NCBI GenBank assembly: GCA_017473945.1
Contig: JAFUIW010000063.1
Location: forward strand, 1-41,612
DNA from: Methanobrevibacter sp.
Lineage (GTDB): Archaea; Methanobacteriota; Methanobacteria; Methanobacteriales; Methanobacteriaceae
Length of the DNA: 41,612 nucleotides
Reading direction: 5' to 3'
Under the pieces are notes generated by a model. It was not told the origin of the DNA. It saw only the letters and a program-made list of their open reading frames with translations, and did not search any database. Positions 1-9,483 of the stretch are shown here, one piece after another; the first letter of the stretch is position 1, and every line of letters begins with the position of its first letter. The position numbers were made by a program, and so were the translations under genes.

Positions 1-1
1 A

Positions 2-3000
2 CCAGAAGTTGCGGACTTTACCCCATCCAGATTATCATCACATCTTGAATCCGAAGAATTCTGCGATGCAATTAAATGCTTAAAATGTTTATTCCTTGGA
101 GGAGAGCAATTCTCAACCAAAGTATATGAAAACTTCAGAAAATACTCCGATGCAATCGTATACAACAGTTACGGACCAACAGAAACCACAATCACATCAA
201 ACAACAAAGAAGTCACCGATGTCAACGACATAACCGTAGGACTTCCACTACACAACTACGTAACCGATGTGCGTGATATCGACGGAAAACTCTTACCACA
301 AGGAGTAATGGGAGAACTATACATCGGAGGAGTCAGCGTAGGAAAAGGATACTACAACATGCCAGACAAAACCGAAGAAGTATTCCTAACCATTAACGAC
401 ATCCCATACTACAGAAGTGGAGACTACGCAATTGAAAGGCCAAACGGTGAAATAGACATTCAGGGAAGAATCGACAACCAAATCAAACTCAGAGGACTAA
501 GAATTGAAATTGGAGAAATCGAATCTAACCTTACCAGATTCCCTAGCATCAAACATGCAGTTGTTGTAATCAAGAAAATAAACAACAGTGAGCATTTATG
601 TGCTTACTTCACTGGAGAGGAAGAGGTTGATGTCAAGCTCCTGAAACGTTACTTGCAAAACAAGTTAACCAAATATATGGTTCCAACAGTATTCATGCAA
701 ATTGATGAAATGCCTCAAACACCTAACGGTAAAACAGACATAAAGGCACTTCCTGAACCTTCATTGGCACTGGATATTGTTGAACCTGAAACCGAAACCG
801 AGAAAAAGATATATGAACTCGTTTCAACACTTACAAGTGCAGAAGAATTTGGTATTACAGACGATTTATACGCTTTAGGATTCACATCCCTGACATTGAT
901 GAAATTGAATTCAATGATTTACACTGAAACTGACGTGAACATTGAAATAACCGATCTGTTCAACAGTCCGACAATCCAAAGTCTTTCAGATAAAATCGAC
1001 AACAATATTGATGCACAAATCGATATTCCTGAAATCATCAAGACTGCGGAGACAATGGATCTCTTCCCATTGACATCCAATCAGTTGGGTATTTACTATG
1101 AATGTATGCAGACAGAGGAAATCAAGTACACAATGCCTGCCACAATAAGATTCGGAAGCGATGTTGACCCTGTTAAACTTAGACAGGCAATAATTGATAC
1201 CATTGAAGTACATCCATATCTCAAAACAAGAATAATCACAACTCCTGAGGGTGAATTGAGACAGAAAAGATGTGACGATGCGGAAATTGATGAAATTGAA
1301 ATTGTAGAAGTGGATTCAATTAACAACAAAGAGATGATGGAAAACGACATCCAATACATCCCAATTGAGGACAATCAGTTATTCAGATTCAAGATTTACA
1401 AAACTCCTGACGAAACCGTACTGTTCATCGATATCCACCACATCATCACAGATGGTGTGTCACAGGACCTTCTCTTTGATGACATGATGACCGCTTACAG
1501 TGGCGGAGACGAATTCAATACAGAAATCGTAGACGGATTTGCATACAGCCTGATTGAAGCAGAACTTAGTGAAAATGAAGTTTCAAAAGAGTTCTACAAA
1601 AACAAATTTGCTCAAGGATTCGAATCTACTGTCCTTACTCCAAACTTAAACGGAAATCCTGATGAAGGTAAAATCAAACTTATTGAAGACAGAATTAACT
1701 CCAACTTCGTAAGACTGTTCTGTCAAGACCATTCCATAAGTCCGAACGTGCTCTTTATGAGTGCTACAGTCCTAGCCCTGAATAAGTTTACCTTCTCAGA
1801 CAAGGCACTGATAACCACTATCTTCAATGGAAGATCCAATTCCAATTACTTCAATACACAAGGAATGCTGGTTAAAACACTCCCAATCATGGTCGGAAGC
1901 GAAAACAGGTCAATGATGATTGAAGACTTCATTAAAGTGGTTGACAAATCATGGAAAGATGCTTTAGTATACAGCAATTACCCATACACAACACTTTCCG
2001 AAGAATATCAGCTGAAACCTGAATTCTTCTATGCATATCACGGAGCATTCGAAACAGACAATCTTGAAATGGACGGCAATACCTATGCCATGGAAGAGCT
2101 TGACGGTACTGTAGCAACAGACTACAAGATTAACATGGATGTTTACGATGACGGAGAGGAAATCGGACTTTTCATTGAGTACAATGACCAAATCTATACC
2201 GAAGACTACGCCAAGGAATTCTTAAACGCTATCAAATACACATTGGTACAGTTCTTCGTAAACGACATGGACAAATTGAGAATTGAAGATATCGAGCTTG
2301 CAACCAACTTCATGTTACCTGAATTTGAAGAACTGGACACTCCATTCCTGCATAAACGTTTCGAAGCTCAAGTTGCTGAAAAACCGGATGAAATTGCACT
2401 TGTAGCAAGTGATGCGACATTGACATATGATGAACTTGACAAGAAGGCAAATCGCATTGCAAACTCATTGATTAGGAAAGGTGTCAAACCAAGAAGCAAC
2501 ATATTGATTATGCTTCCTCGTGAGAGTGACCTGATTGCTTCAATAATCGGTGTATTAAAAGCAGGTTGTGCATTCATACCACTCGATTTAAAGTTCCCTA
2601 AAGAAAGGATTGAATACATCTATGAAAACAGTCAGGCAGATTACATAATTAATGTAGATGGCCTTGAACCAAATTCATTATCCATTAAAGAATTACTTAA
2701 AGATGATAATGACAACACACCTGATGTCAGCATTTCAAAGGATGACATAGCATACATGATTTACACATCAGGTTCAACAGGAAATCCAAAAGGAGTAATG
2801 ATCAGCCACGAAAACGTATGTAACCAAGTTGAAGGAAACCCTAAATGCGAATACAACAACCTGTTAAGCATTGCAACAATTGCATTCGATACAGCTCTCG
2901 AAGACATTCTAACAGGAATTACCAACGGAATCAAGATTATCTTTGCAAACGATGACGAAATAAAAAGCATCGCAGAATTAATCAGACTGATTAAACGTGA

Positions 3001-5236
3001 AGAACCTGAAGTAATGGAATTCACCCCTTCCAGATTGGTATCCTATCTTGAATTTGAAGAGTTCTGTGATGCACTTGGCTGTGCAAAATGTATAGTCATG
3101 GGAGGAGAGCAATTCTCAGCACAAGCGTTCAACGGAGTTAAAAAATACAGTGATGCTGCAGTATACAACAGTTACGGGCCAACAGAAGCAACAATCGCTT
3201 CCAACTACAAGGAAATCACCGATCCAAATAACATTACCATCGGTAAGGCATTGAGAAATTACGTGACTGAAGTAAGAGACATCGACGGAAAACTCCTGCC
3301 TAAAGGCGTGATGGGAGAGCTATACATTGGTGGAATCGGTGTAGGTAAAGGATACTACAACATGCCTGACAAAACCGAAGAAGTATATCTTACCATTGAC
3401 GGCATTCCATACTACAAGAGTGGAGATTACGCAATTGCACTTCCTGATGGAGACATTGACATTAAGGGAAGGATCGATAACCAAATCAAACTCAGAGGAC
3501 TTAGAATAGAAATCGGAGAAATCGAAGCCAACATTTCCAACTTCCCTAACATCAAGCAGAACATTGTTGTAATCAAGAAAATCAGAAACAACGAACACCT
3601 GTGTGCATACTTCACAGCGGACAGTAAAATCGACAAGGATGAACTTAAAGCATACCTGGGCGAAAGACTTACACAATATATGGTTCCAACAGTCTTCATG
3701 CAAATCGATGATATGCCACAAACACCTAACGGTAAAACAGATGTTAAAGCATTGCCTGAACCTAAACTGGAATTGACATACGTCGCTCCGAAAAACAAGC
3801 TTGAACAAACAATCTGTGCAATATACTCATCCATCCTGGACATAGAAATCGTTGGTGCAGAAGATAACTTCTTTGAAATAGGTGGAACATCACTTATCGC
3901 ATCCAAACTTATCATTGAACTGCTCAAGCAGGATTATGAAGTAAAATATGATGACATTTTCAGAAACCAAACCCCAAGAAAACTGGCCAGTTTCCTTTCA
4001 GGAGATGAAATCTCCGAAGATTTAGATGTAGACATCATTAAAAACTATGACTACACAAAAATCAACAAGCTTCTTGAGGAAAATACATTCGAAAACTTCG
4101 CCAAAGGCAAAAACCTCGAACTGGGCAACGTACTGCTGACTGGTGTTACCGGATTCATGGGAGTTCACGTATTGTATGAATACATCAAAAATGAAGAGGG
4201 AACAATCTACTGTATGCTGAGAAAAGGCAATTTCGATACCTGTGAAGAACGTTTCATCGACCTGATGAACTACTACTACGATGAGGACTTCTCAGACCTT
4301 ATCGGATCACGCATAATCCTAAGTGAAGGGGACATAACCAACCTTGATGACTTCAGAAAGCTTGAAGATTACCCAATTGACACAATAATCAACTGTGCAG
4401 CTATCGTAAAACACTACACTCATGACGATTACATCTTTAGAGTAAACGTTGACGGTGTAATCAACGGACTTGAATTTGCAGATGCCAACAACATGACATA
4501 TGTCCAAGTGTCAACCACAAGTGTCATTGACGAATACACAGAAGACACAGACATTACCGGAGTCAGATGTGATGAAAGAACCCTCTACTGGGGACAAGAC
4601 CTTTCCAACAAGTACCTGAACAGTAAATTCCTTGCAGAAAGAATGGTTCTTGAAAAGGCATTGAACGGCCTTAACGTTAAAATCATCAGGGTAGGAAACC
4701 TCATGGCACGTCAAACAGATGGAGTCTTCCAGAAAAACTTTGACACAAATGCATTCCTGAACAACATCAAAGCAATCAAGAATTTGAAAGCAACAATACC
4801 TGCAATATCCGAGGACATTGTCGAATTGAGCCCAATTGATTATGTGGCAAAGGCAACACTTGAACTTGCAAAAACTCCAAAAGAAATCACAATATTCCAT
4901 GCAGAAAGTGACAAACTGATACCTACCAGCGACATAATTGATGTCCTTAACGAATTCGGTTTCGGAATTGAAGAAGTTACCCCTGAAGAGTTCAGAAAAA
5001 TCTATGAACAGAACATGGATGAAAACATTCAGGGAATCATTACAGCCGACTTGACAATAGACGACTTTACTGAAGATGATGAGGAAACCGGAGATGAAAT
5101 TGACGACAGCGAACTTGTAAATATGGATCAAACTCTTGAAATCCTCAAGGTAATCGGATTTGAATGGCCTGAATGTGATAAAGATTATCTTAGAAGATTC
5201 ATAAAACATTTAATTGATGTAAAATATTTTGATTAG
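2..5236 (+). CDS. Nonribosomal peptide synthetase, 3' part (A-PCP-C-A-PCP-reductase)
   Basis: The frame is open from the first complete codon, so the gene begins before the window. Visible order: the end of an adenylation domain (to about 770; YNSYGPTE, GELYIGG and NGKTD motifs), a carrier domain with its Ser codon at 887-889 (LGFTS), a condensation domain (about 1050-2290; HHIITDG at 1436-1456), a second full adenylation domain (about 2340-3770; YTSGSTGNPKG), a carrier domain (GGTS, Ser codon 3890-3892), and a terminal thioester-reductase domain with a Rossmann motif (LLTGVTGFMG, about 4130) and YxxxK (4613-4627). Reductase release normally gives an aldehyde or alcohol. Residues lining the two substrate pockets differ by eye alignment, so two different amino acids are likely. 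No epimerase is seen. The next gene is a MATE exporter 11 bases downstream. Confidence 0.95.
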   Translation, partial: PEVADFTPSRLSSHLESEEFCDAIKCLKCLFLGGEQFSTKVYENFRKYSDAIVYNSYGPTETTITSNNKEVTDVNDITVGLPLHNYVTDVRDIDGKLLPQGVMGELYIGGVSVGKGYYNMPDKTEEVFLTINDIPYYRSGDYAIERPNGEIDIQGRIDNQIKLRGLRIEIGEIESNLTRFPSIKHAVVVIKKINNSEHLCAYFTGEEEVDVKLLKRYLQNKLTKYMVPTVFMQIDEMPQTPNGKTDIKALPEPSLALDIVEPETETEKKIYELVSTLTSAEEFGITDDLYALGFTSLTLMKLNSMIYTETDVNIEITDLFNSPTIQSLSDKIDNNIDAQIDIPEIIKTAETMDLFPLTSNQLGIYYECMQTEEIKYTMPATIRFGSDVDPVKLRQAIIDTIEVHPYLKTRIITTPEGELRQKRCDDAEIDEIEIVEVDSINNKEMMENDIQYIPIEDNQLFRFKIYKTPDETVLFIDIHHIITDGVSQDLLFDDMMTAYSGGDEFNTEIVDGFAYSLIEAELSENEVSKEFYKNKFAQGFESTVLTPNLNGNPDEGKIKLIEDRINSNFVRLFCQDHSISPNVLFMSATVLALNKFTFSDKALITTIFNGRSNSNYFNTQGMLVKTLPIMVGSENRSMMIEDFIKVVDKSWKDALVYSNYPYTTLSEEYQLKPEFFYAYHGAFETDNLEMDGNTYAMEELDGTVATDYKINMDVYDDGEEIGLFIEYNDQIYTEDYAKEFLNAIKYTLVQFFVNDMDKLRIEDIELATNFMLPEFEELDTPFLHKRFEAQVAEKPDEIALVASDATLTYDELDKKANRIANSLIRKGVKPRSNILIMLPRESDLIASIIGVLKAGCAFIPLDLKFPKERIEYIYENSQADYIINVDGLEPNSLSIKELLKDDNDNTPDVSISKDDIAYMIYTSGSTGNPKGVMISHENVCNQVEGNPKCEYNNLLSIATIAFDTALEDILTGITNGIKIIFANDDEIKSIAELIRLIKREEPEVMEFTPSRLVSYLEFEEFCDALGCAKCIVMGGEQFSAQAFNGVKKYSDAAVYNSYGPTEATIASNYKEITDPNNITIGKALRNYVTEVRDIDGKLLPKGVMGELYIGGIGVGKGYYNMPDKTEEVYLTIDGIPYYKSGDYAIALPDGDIDIKGRIDNQIKLRGLRIEIGEIEANISNFPNIKQNIVVIKKIRNNEHLCAYFTADSKIDKDELKAYLGERLTQYMVPTVFMQIDDMPQTPNGKTDVKALPEPKLELTYVAPKNKLEQTICAIYSSILDIEIVGAEDNFFEIGGTSLIASKLIIELLKQDYEVKYDDIFRNQTPRKLASFLSGDEISEDLDVDIIKNYDYTKINKLLEENTFENFAKGKNLELGNVLLTGVTGFMGVHVLYEYIKNEEGTIYCMLRKGNFDTCEERFIDLMNYYYDEDFSDLIGSRIILSEGDITNLDDFRKLEDYPIDTIINCAAIVKHYTHDDYIFRVNVDGVINGLEFADANNMTYVQVSTTSVIDEYTEDTDITGVRCDERTLYWGQDLSNKYLNSKFLAERMVLEKALNGLNVKIIRVGNLMARQTDGVFQKNFDTNAFLNNIKAIKNLKATIPAISEDIVELSPIDYVAKATLELAKTPKEITIFHAESDKLIPTSDIIDVLNEFGFGIEEVTPEEFRKIYEQNMDENIQGIITADLTIDDFTEDDEETGDEIDDSELVNMDQTLEILKVIGFEWPECDKDYLRRFIKHLIDVKYFD

Positions 5237-5247
5237 GGAGAATATGA

Positions 5248-6927
5248 ATGAATTTTAAAATAGCAGACAGTAAATTTAAGGAGTTATTATTGCCGAGCCT
5301 GCTTATAGTCATGGCTTTGAACATAAGCTCTGTTGTTGATAGCTTTTTCGTTGGATCATTCATTGGTCCAAATGCAACTGCAGCAATTGAAGTATTGGAA
5401 CCTATGATATTGCTTATAACAGTTTTTGAATGGTTATTCGGACTTGGAGGACAAATCATATCTTTAAACAAAAAAGCGGAATTCGATATTGATGGAAGTA
5501 ACCGCTACTTTACAGCATCAATGTTTGCATCATTGATTGCATCAGTGATAATGGCAGCCATATGTCTGTTGTTTATGGACCCTCTTGCTTCCATTTTAGG
5601 TGCTTCAAAGGCTACAAAACCATTAGTACTGCAATATTCCACATTCCTCTATGGATGCTTTGTTGTGTCCACACTAGCTTCAGTGCTTACACAATACATT
5701 CGTGTAGACGGCCAGCCGAACTTCGCATCAGCAGTGATTATCATTGCAAACATAATCAACATTATCTTGGATTATGCATTCCTGTCCTCTGGAATGGGCA
5801 TGGCATCAGCTTCACTTGCATCATTTATTGGATATACAATAGGGCTTGCAGTATGTTTAATATACATTCGCAACCCGAAAAGAACATTCAGATTCATCAG
5901 AAAAGCACTTGAAATTAAAACATTTGCAAAAACAACCGCAAAAATGATTAAAGTTGGTTTCCCAGGTGCAAGTATCGGTATCTTTGATGTGATATTCGTC
6001 TACATCATTAACATGTTCCTGACCGCAACATTGGGAGATTTGGGACTGACAACCTACCTTCTGTGTATGGACATACTGGTAATAGCAAGTATAGTTGACA
6101 TGGGAGTTTCAGAAACATTGACATCTATCGTTCCGATATACTATTCAAAACACGATTATGTAAACCTCAATCATTTAGTTAAAAATTCCCTTTTAATTAC
6201 ATATGCCTGTGCAATAATACTTACAGTATTTATTTGGGTATGGCCTGAAGGATTCCTGGCACTCTATAACTTCAATAAATACAGCACTGCAGATTTCATG
6301 ATAAATGCAGTTAAATGGTATTCACTGTTCTTCATCCTGTCAGTGCTTCCTAACATGCTGATATTCTACTATGAAGCGATTGAAAGGTCCACTTTATCAA
6401 CAATCCTTTCAACCCTTTTTACACTGCTGCTCCCGTTAGCTACAGTAGTCGGACTATATAACGTGATGGGATCTGATGGAATCTGGATTGGATTTCCGAT
6501 ATCCTGCATAATCACAATGATTATAATCCTGATTGGAGTCAAGGTGATTCAGAAAAGGGAACCTAAATACAGCGGACTGTTCTTCATTGAAAAGGACCTG
6601 ATTCCGAAAACAAAAAATTTCGTTCTTACAGACAATGACATAAATGAGAGGGAAAAATGTCTAACCCACTTGAAAACTTTAAATGCCAGCGAAGAATTCA
6701 TCAATAATACAAACAAGATTTTTGATGTGATTTTTGATACAAATCCTCATGGCACATATGTGGAAGTGCTTGTCATAGACTATGATGACAACATCCATCT
6801 CGACATAAAATACGACGGTGAAAAAGAAAATCTCGATCACCTCAAACACAACTTCCCTGAAAACCTCCTCAAATATGCGGAAGTATTAGGGTTTAACACT
6901 ATTGAATATGTGATGGACAAAAGCTAA
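5248..6927 (+). CDS. MATE-family efflux transporter with extra C-terminal soluble domain
   Basis: The first ~440 residues form about 12 hydrophobic segments with MATE character, a cation-coupled multidrug/peptide exporter of the cytoplasmic membrane. Residues ~445-559 are hydrophilic and are not part of a normal MATE protein. They look like a degenerate RsbW-type HATPase fold (EFINNTNKIFD, then VEVLVIDYDDNIHLDIKYDG) lacking clear ATP-binding N and G boxes; this reading is inference. The start at 5248 is supported by GGGAG seven bases upstream, and an out-of-frame ATG lies at 5244. With only 11 bases after the NRPS stop it is probably cotranscribed and exports the NRPS product. A terminator follows directly. 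Confidence 0.9.
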   Translation: MNFKIADSKFKELLLPSLLIVMALNISSVVDSFFVGSFIGPNATAAIEVLEPMILLITVFEWLFGLGGQIISLNKKAEFDIDGSNRYFTASMFASLIASVIMAAICLLFMDPLASILGASKATKPLVLQYSTFLYGCFVVSTLASVLTQYIRVDGQPNFASAVIIIANIINIILDYAFLSSGMGMASASLASFIGYTIGLAVCLIYIRNPKRTFRFIRKALEIKTFAKTTAKMIKVGFPGASIGIFDVIFVYIINMFLTATLGDLGLTTYLLCMDILVIASIVDMGVSETLTSIVPIYYSKHDYVNLNHLVKNSLLITYACAIILTVFIWVWPEGFLALYNFNKYSTADFMINAVKWYSLFFILSVLPNMLIFYYEAIERSTLSTILSTLFTLLLPLATVVGLYNVMGSDGIWIGFPISCIITMIIILIGVKVIQKREPKYSGLFFIEKDLIPKTKNFVLTDNDINEREKCLTHLKTLNASEEFINNTNKIFDVIFDTNPHGTYVEVLVIDYDDNIHLDIKYDGEKENLDHLKHNFPENLLKYAEVLGFNTIEYVMDKS

Positions 6928-6957
6928 AAATTATTTTTTAGCTTTACATTTTATTTT
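6920..6957 (+). terminator. Hairpin terminator after the MATE gene
   Basis: An 11-bp perfect stem (AAAGCTAAAAA 6920-6930 / TTTTTAGCTTT 6935-6945) overlaps the stop codon and is followed by a T-rich run. Confidence 0.6.
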
Positions 6958-7072
6958 TTTAAAAAAATTTTAAAACCACAAAATTCACCTGAAAAACTAA
7001 AAGTATATTAATGATATTAAACTAAAAATATAATATTATCATATCACTGATGGTAATAGTTATTTTCACATT

Positions 7073-7125
7073 CTATGTTACTAGTATTTATGGGCTTTTT
7101 TAATACTAGGTCGCTGATAACATAG
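7073..7125 (+). promoter_or_regulatory. Two-part stem in the leader of the L21e gene
   Basis: CTATGTTA (7073-7080) pairs with TAACATAG (7118-7125), and the adjacent CTAGTATT (7081-7088) pairs with AATACTAG (7102-7109). The result is a 16-bp stem with an 8-base bulge on the 3' side and a T-rich loop. It lies 37 bases before the L21e start codon and downstream of an AT-rich TATA-like stretch near 7026-7033, so it would fall in the mRNA leader if that promoter is used. A role as attenuator or autoregulatory site is inference. Confidence 0.45.
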
Positions 7126-7162
7126 ATTTATACCCAGACGAGAACTGATTAGAGGTTATATA

Positions 7163-7453
7163 ATGCAAAGATCAAGAGGATTAAAAAGTAGATCAAGAAA
7201 AAAAATGACTAAAGTACAAAGACCGGGCAGAACTAACCCAATTACTAACAGAATGCAACAATTCGAAGAAGGGGACTTAGTTCACATTACTATCAACCCA
7301 AGTATTCAAAAAGGTCAACCTGCTCCTAGATTCCACGGTAAAACCGGTAAAATCGTAGGACAAAAAGGAAAAGCTTATTTAGTAGCATTAAAAGATGGAA
7401 ACAAAGCAAAAGAGTTAATAGTAAGACCTGACCACTTAAAATTACAAAACTGA
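7163..7453 (+). CDS. rpl21e: 50S ribosomal protein L21e
   Basis: A 96-residue basic protein of full L21e length, with the typical N-terminus ([17 protein letters not shown]) and the SH3-like core [20 protein letters not shown]. It is a component of the large ribosomal subunit. An AGAGGT ribosome-binding site sits seven bases before the ATG. RNA polymerase subunit F starts 5 bases after the stop, and L21e-rpoF-DUF655-ksgA is a familiar archaeal order. The upstream leader carries a long stem (7073-7125). Confidence 0.95.
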   Translation: MQRSRGLKSRSRKKMTKVQRPGRTNPITNRMQQFEEGDLVHITINPSIQKGQPAPRFHGKTGKIVGQKGKAYLVALKDGNKAKELIVRPDHLKLQN

Positions 7454-7458
7454 GTTTT

Positions 7459-7803
7459 ATGATTGGAAAAAACGTTATTGAAAGCGAACCTATTCCAGGT
7501 GTTAAAGTTAAAGAAGTAATAGAAAATTTTTCTGAAGATAATGAATTAAATTATGAACAGAATGTTACTTTAAACCATCTTGCAAGATTCAAAAGATATT
7601 CTGTTGACGATGCAGAAGAAATCGTTGAAAAACTCCAAGATGAATTTGACTTAAGACCAAAAGTCGCTGTTCATATTGTTGATTTAGTTCCTGAAGACCT
7701 AGCCGACTTAAGATTGATTTTCGCAAAAGAACCAAAACAAATCGACAAGGAAGAAATGGAAAAAATTCTTGAACTTCTAGAACAATATGATGTTATCGAA
7801 TAG
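7459..7803 (+). CDS. rpoF: RNA polymerase subunit Rpo4 (F)
   Basis: At 114 residues it matches archaeal Rpo4/RpoF (Rpb4 homologue), which forms the polymerase stalk with Rpo7/E. It has the HRDC-like C-terminal helices (LARFKRYSVDDAEEIVEKL, then DLVPEDLADLRLIFAKE). It is 5 bases downstream of L21e and probably translated from the same mRNA. A perfect palindrome followed by a T-run ends the unit, so DUF655 downstream is likely a separate transcript. Confidence 0.93.
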   Translation: MIGKNVIESEPIPGVKVKEVIENFSEDNELNYEQNVTLNHLARFKRYSVDDAEEIVEKLQDEFDLRPKVAVHIVDLVPEDLADLRLIFAKEPKQIDKEEMEKILELLEQYDVIE

Positions 7804-7827
7804 TTAATTAACTATTCCCTTTTTTTA
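7798..7827 (+). terminator. Palindromic terminator after rpoF
   Basis: GAATAGTTAA (7798-7807) and TTAACTATTC (7808-7817) form a perfect 20-base palindrome overlapping the stop codon, followed by CCTTTTTTT. Confidence 0.6.
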
Positions 7828-7877
7828 TTATTTTTACTACAAAATCTTATTATTACAGTAATATTGCTGGCTTTTTT

Positions 7878-7893
7878 TAGATATATTTATAAC
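7878..7893 (+). promoter_or_regulatory. TATA box for the DUF655-ksgA-hemK2 unit
   Basis: AGATATATTTATAA lies about 85 bases before the DUF655 ATG, with a terminator just upstream. Its position would put transcription start near 7913. Confidence 0.4.
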
Positions 7894-7972
7894 ACTTAAA
7901 AATTAAAACTAATCATAAGTTTGAATTATAAGTCAAAATATTGACTAACTAAAACAATAGTGAAGTGATACA

Positions 7973-8596
7973 ATGAATAATAATAACAAAAAAGAGAGAG
8001 CACCAACAGTAAAAAAAGAAGAAAATGCTGTTATACTTGATTATTTAAGTAGAGGGTATGTCAAGTCAGACATGTCCAAATTTGGTGGAAAAGCTATTGC
8101 TCAAGCTATTGGTACAGAAAAATTCACTTTACTAGAATTAGCTCCAAAAAATGGTGTAGATTTAGAAATCCAAGATACCGTATACATTGGGAAAGGAAAA
8201 AGAGATAAAATCTACAGAGTATTGGGAAAATTAGATTTTGAAAATTTAACCGCAACAAGCAGAATCGAATTGGAATATGCAATTCGTGACATTGTAGAAG
8301 CAAACGAAGATAAATTTGTGGAATTTTTCAATACCGCAGATTCTGTAAGCACAAGGCTTCACAGCTTGGAGTTAATTCCAGGAATCGGTAAAAAATACAT
8401 GTGGGACATAATCAAAGCAAGGGAAGAAAAGCCTTTTGAAAGCTTTGAAGACATTACAAAAAGACTTCCAACTTTGACTGATCCTGCAGGAATGATTGTT
8501 AATAGAGTTAAACAAGAACTTGACACATCTACAGTCAGAAGAGGTAAAAACAAATATTACATATTTACACAACCTCCAAGAAGACCTAGAAGATAA
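7973..8596 (+). CDS. DUF655 family protein (OB-like fold plus helix-hairpin-helix)
   Basis: A 207-residue archaeal DUF655 protein with a basic N-terminal tail, a central beta-rich part (YIGKGKRDKIYRVLGKLDF) and a helix-hairpin-helix (LIPGIGKKYMWDIIKAREE, about residues 131-150), ending in a basic PPRRPRR tail. Both modules suggest nucleic-acid binding. Its invariable position next to ksgA suggests a ribosome- or RNA-linked role, but the biochemical function is unknown. GAAGTGAT precedes the ATG. ksgA begins 9 bases after the stop. Confidence 0.85.
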   Translation: MNNNNKKERAPTVKKEENAVILDYLSRGYVKSDMSKFGGKAIAQAIGTEKFTLLELAPKNGVDLEIQDTVYIGKGKRDKIYRVLGKLDFENLTATSRIELEYAIRDIVEANEDKFVEFFNTADSVSTRLHSLELIPGIGKKYMWDIIKAREEKPFESFEDITKRLPTLTDPAGMIVNRVKQELDTSTVRRGKNKYYIFTQPPRRPRR

Positions 8597-8605
8597 AGTG
8601 ATAAT

Positions 8606-9478
8606 TTGAATAGTGAACCTTCCCAATCCCTATCTAAAGTAACAAAAAGTATTCTGAATCAGTACGGGATTAAGTTAAATAAAAATCTTGGTCAAAATTA
8701 TTTGATTGACAAAAACAAAAGAGACCAGATTATTAACTTCGCAAATCTCAGCAAAGATGATACTGTGCTGGAAATAGGAACTGGGATAGGCACATTAACT
8801 ATTGAACTTGCCAAAAGAGCTGGAAAGGTAATAGCTATCGAACAAGACCAAAAAATAGCTGAAATATTACGTCAAAGACTTAAAGACGAAAACATAGATA
8901 ATGTAGAGCTTATAAATGATGATGCACTAAACGTTAATTTTCCAGAATTCAACAAAATCGTCTCAAATCTACCTTATCAAATCTCATCACCAATTACTTT
9001 TAAATTCTTAAACTATGATTTTGACCTGGCAATTCTAATGTATCAGAAGGAATTTGCCAGAAGGATGAACGGTGCTGTTGCTAGCAAGGATTATTCCCGA
9101 TTGTCCGCCATGCTTTATTTTAAATGCAATGTTGAAAAATTGACTGAGGTCAGTTCAGAAAGCTTCATACCAAAACCGAAAATCGACTCCACTGTTGTAA
9201 AATTAACTCAAAAGGAGAACAAGATTTCAACTGATGATTTTAAAGTTTATTCAAATTTTACAAAGGCTTTATTCCAGCACAGAAACAAAAAAATCAGAAA
9301 TGCCTTAATTGACTCCAGACACATCATTTGCAGGCTTGATAAAAAAGAGATGAAGGAAAAGATCAATAATATCGAGTCAGAAGAGATTAATGAATATTTG
9401 AAAAAAAGAGTAATAGCAATTGAACCTGAAGAAATACTGTTTTTATCAAAAGAGCTGAATTCAATATTAAACGAGTAG
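8606..9478 (+). CDS. ksgA: 16S rRNA dimethyladenosine transferase
   Basis: KsgA/Dim1 dimethylates two adjacent adenines in the 3'-terminal helix of small-subunit rRNA. The 290-residue protein has the expected YGIKLNKNLGQNYLID start region, the SAM motif VLEIGTGIGTLTIELAKRA, and the catalytic NLPYQISSPI motif. The in-frame start is TTG at 8606, closely preceded by AAGTGAT. No ATG exists near the conserved N-terminus, which supports the unusual start. It lies between DUF655 and a HemK2-type methyltransferase, a conserved archaeal translation cluster. Confidence 0.93.
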   Translation: MNSEPSQSLSKVTKSILNQYGIKLNKNLGQNYLIDKNKRDQIINFANLSKDDTVLEIGTGIGTLTIELAKRAGKVIAIEQDQKIAEILRQRLKDENIDNVELINDDALNVNFPEFNKIVSNLPYQISSPITFKFLNYDFDLAILMYQKEFARRMNGAVASKDYSRLSAMLYFKCNVEKLTEVSSESFIPKPKIDSTVVKLTQKENKISTDDFKVYSNFTKALFQHRNKKIRNALIDSRHIICRLDKKEMKEKINNIESEEINEYLKKRVIAIEPEEILFLSKELNSILNE

Positions 9479-9483
9479 ATATC

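Noticed and set aside
3320-3927. Long antisense frames inside the NRPS gene
   Set aside because: Shadow frames produced by codon bias of a long gene; no ribosome-binding sites and no protein-like pattern.
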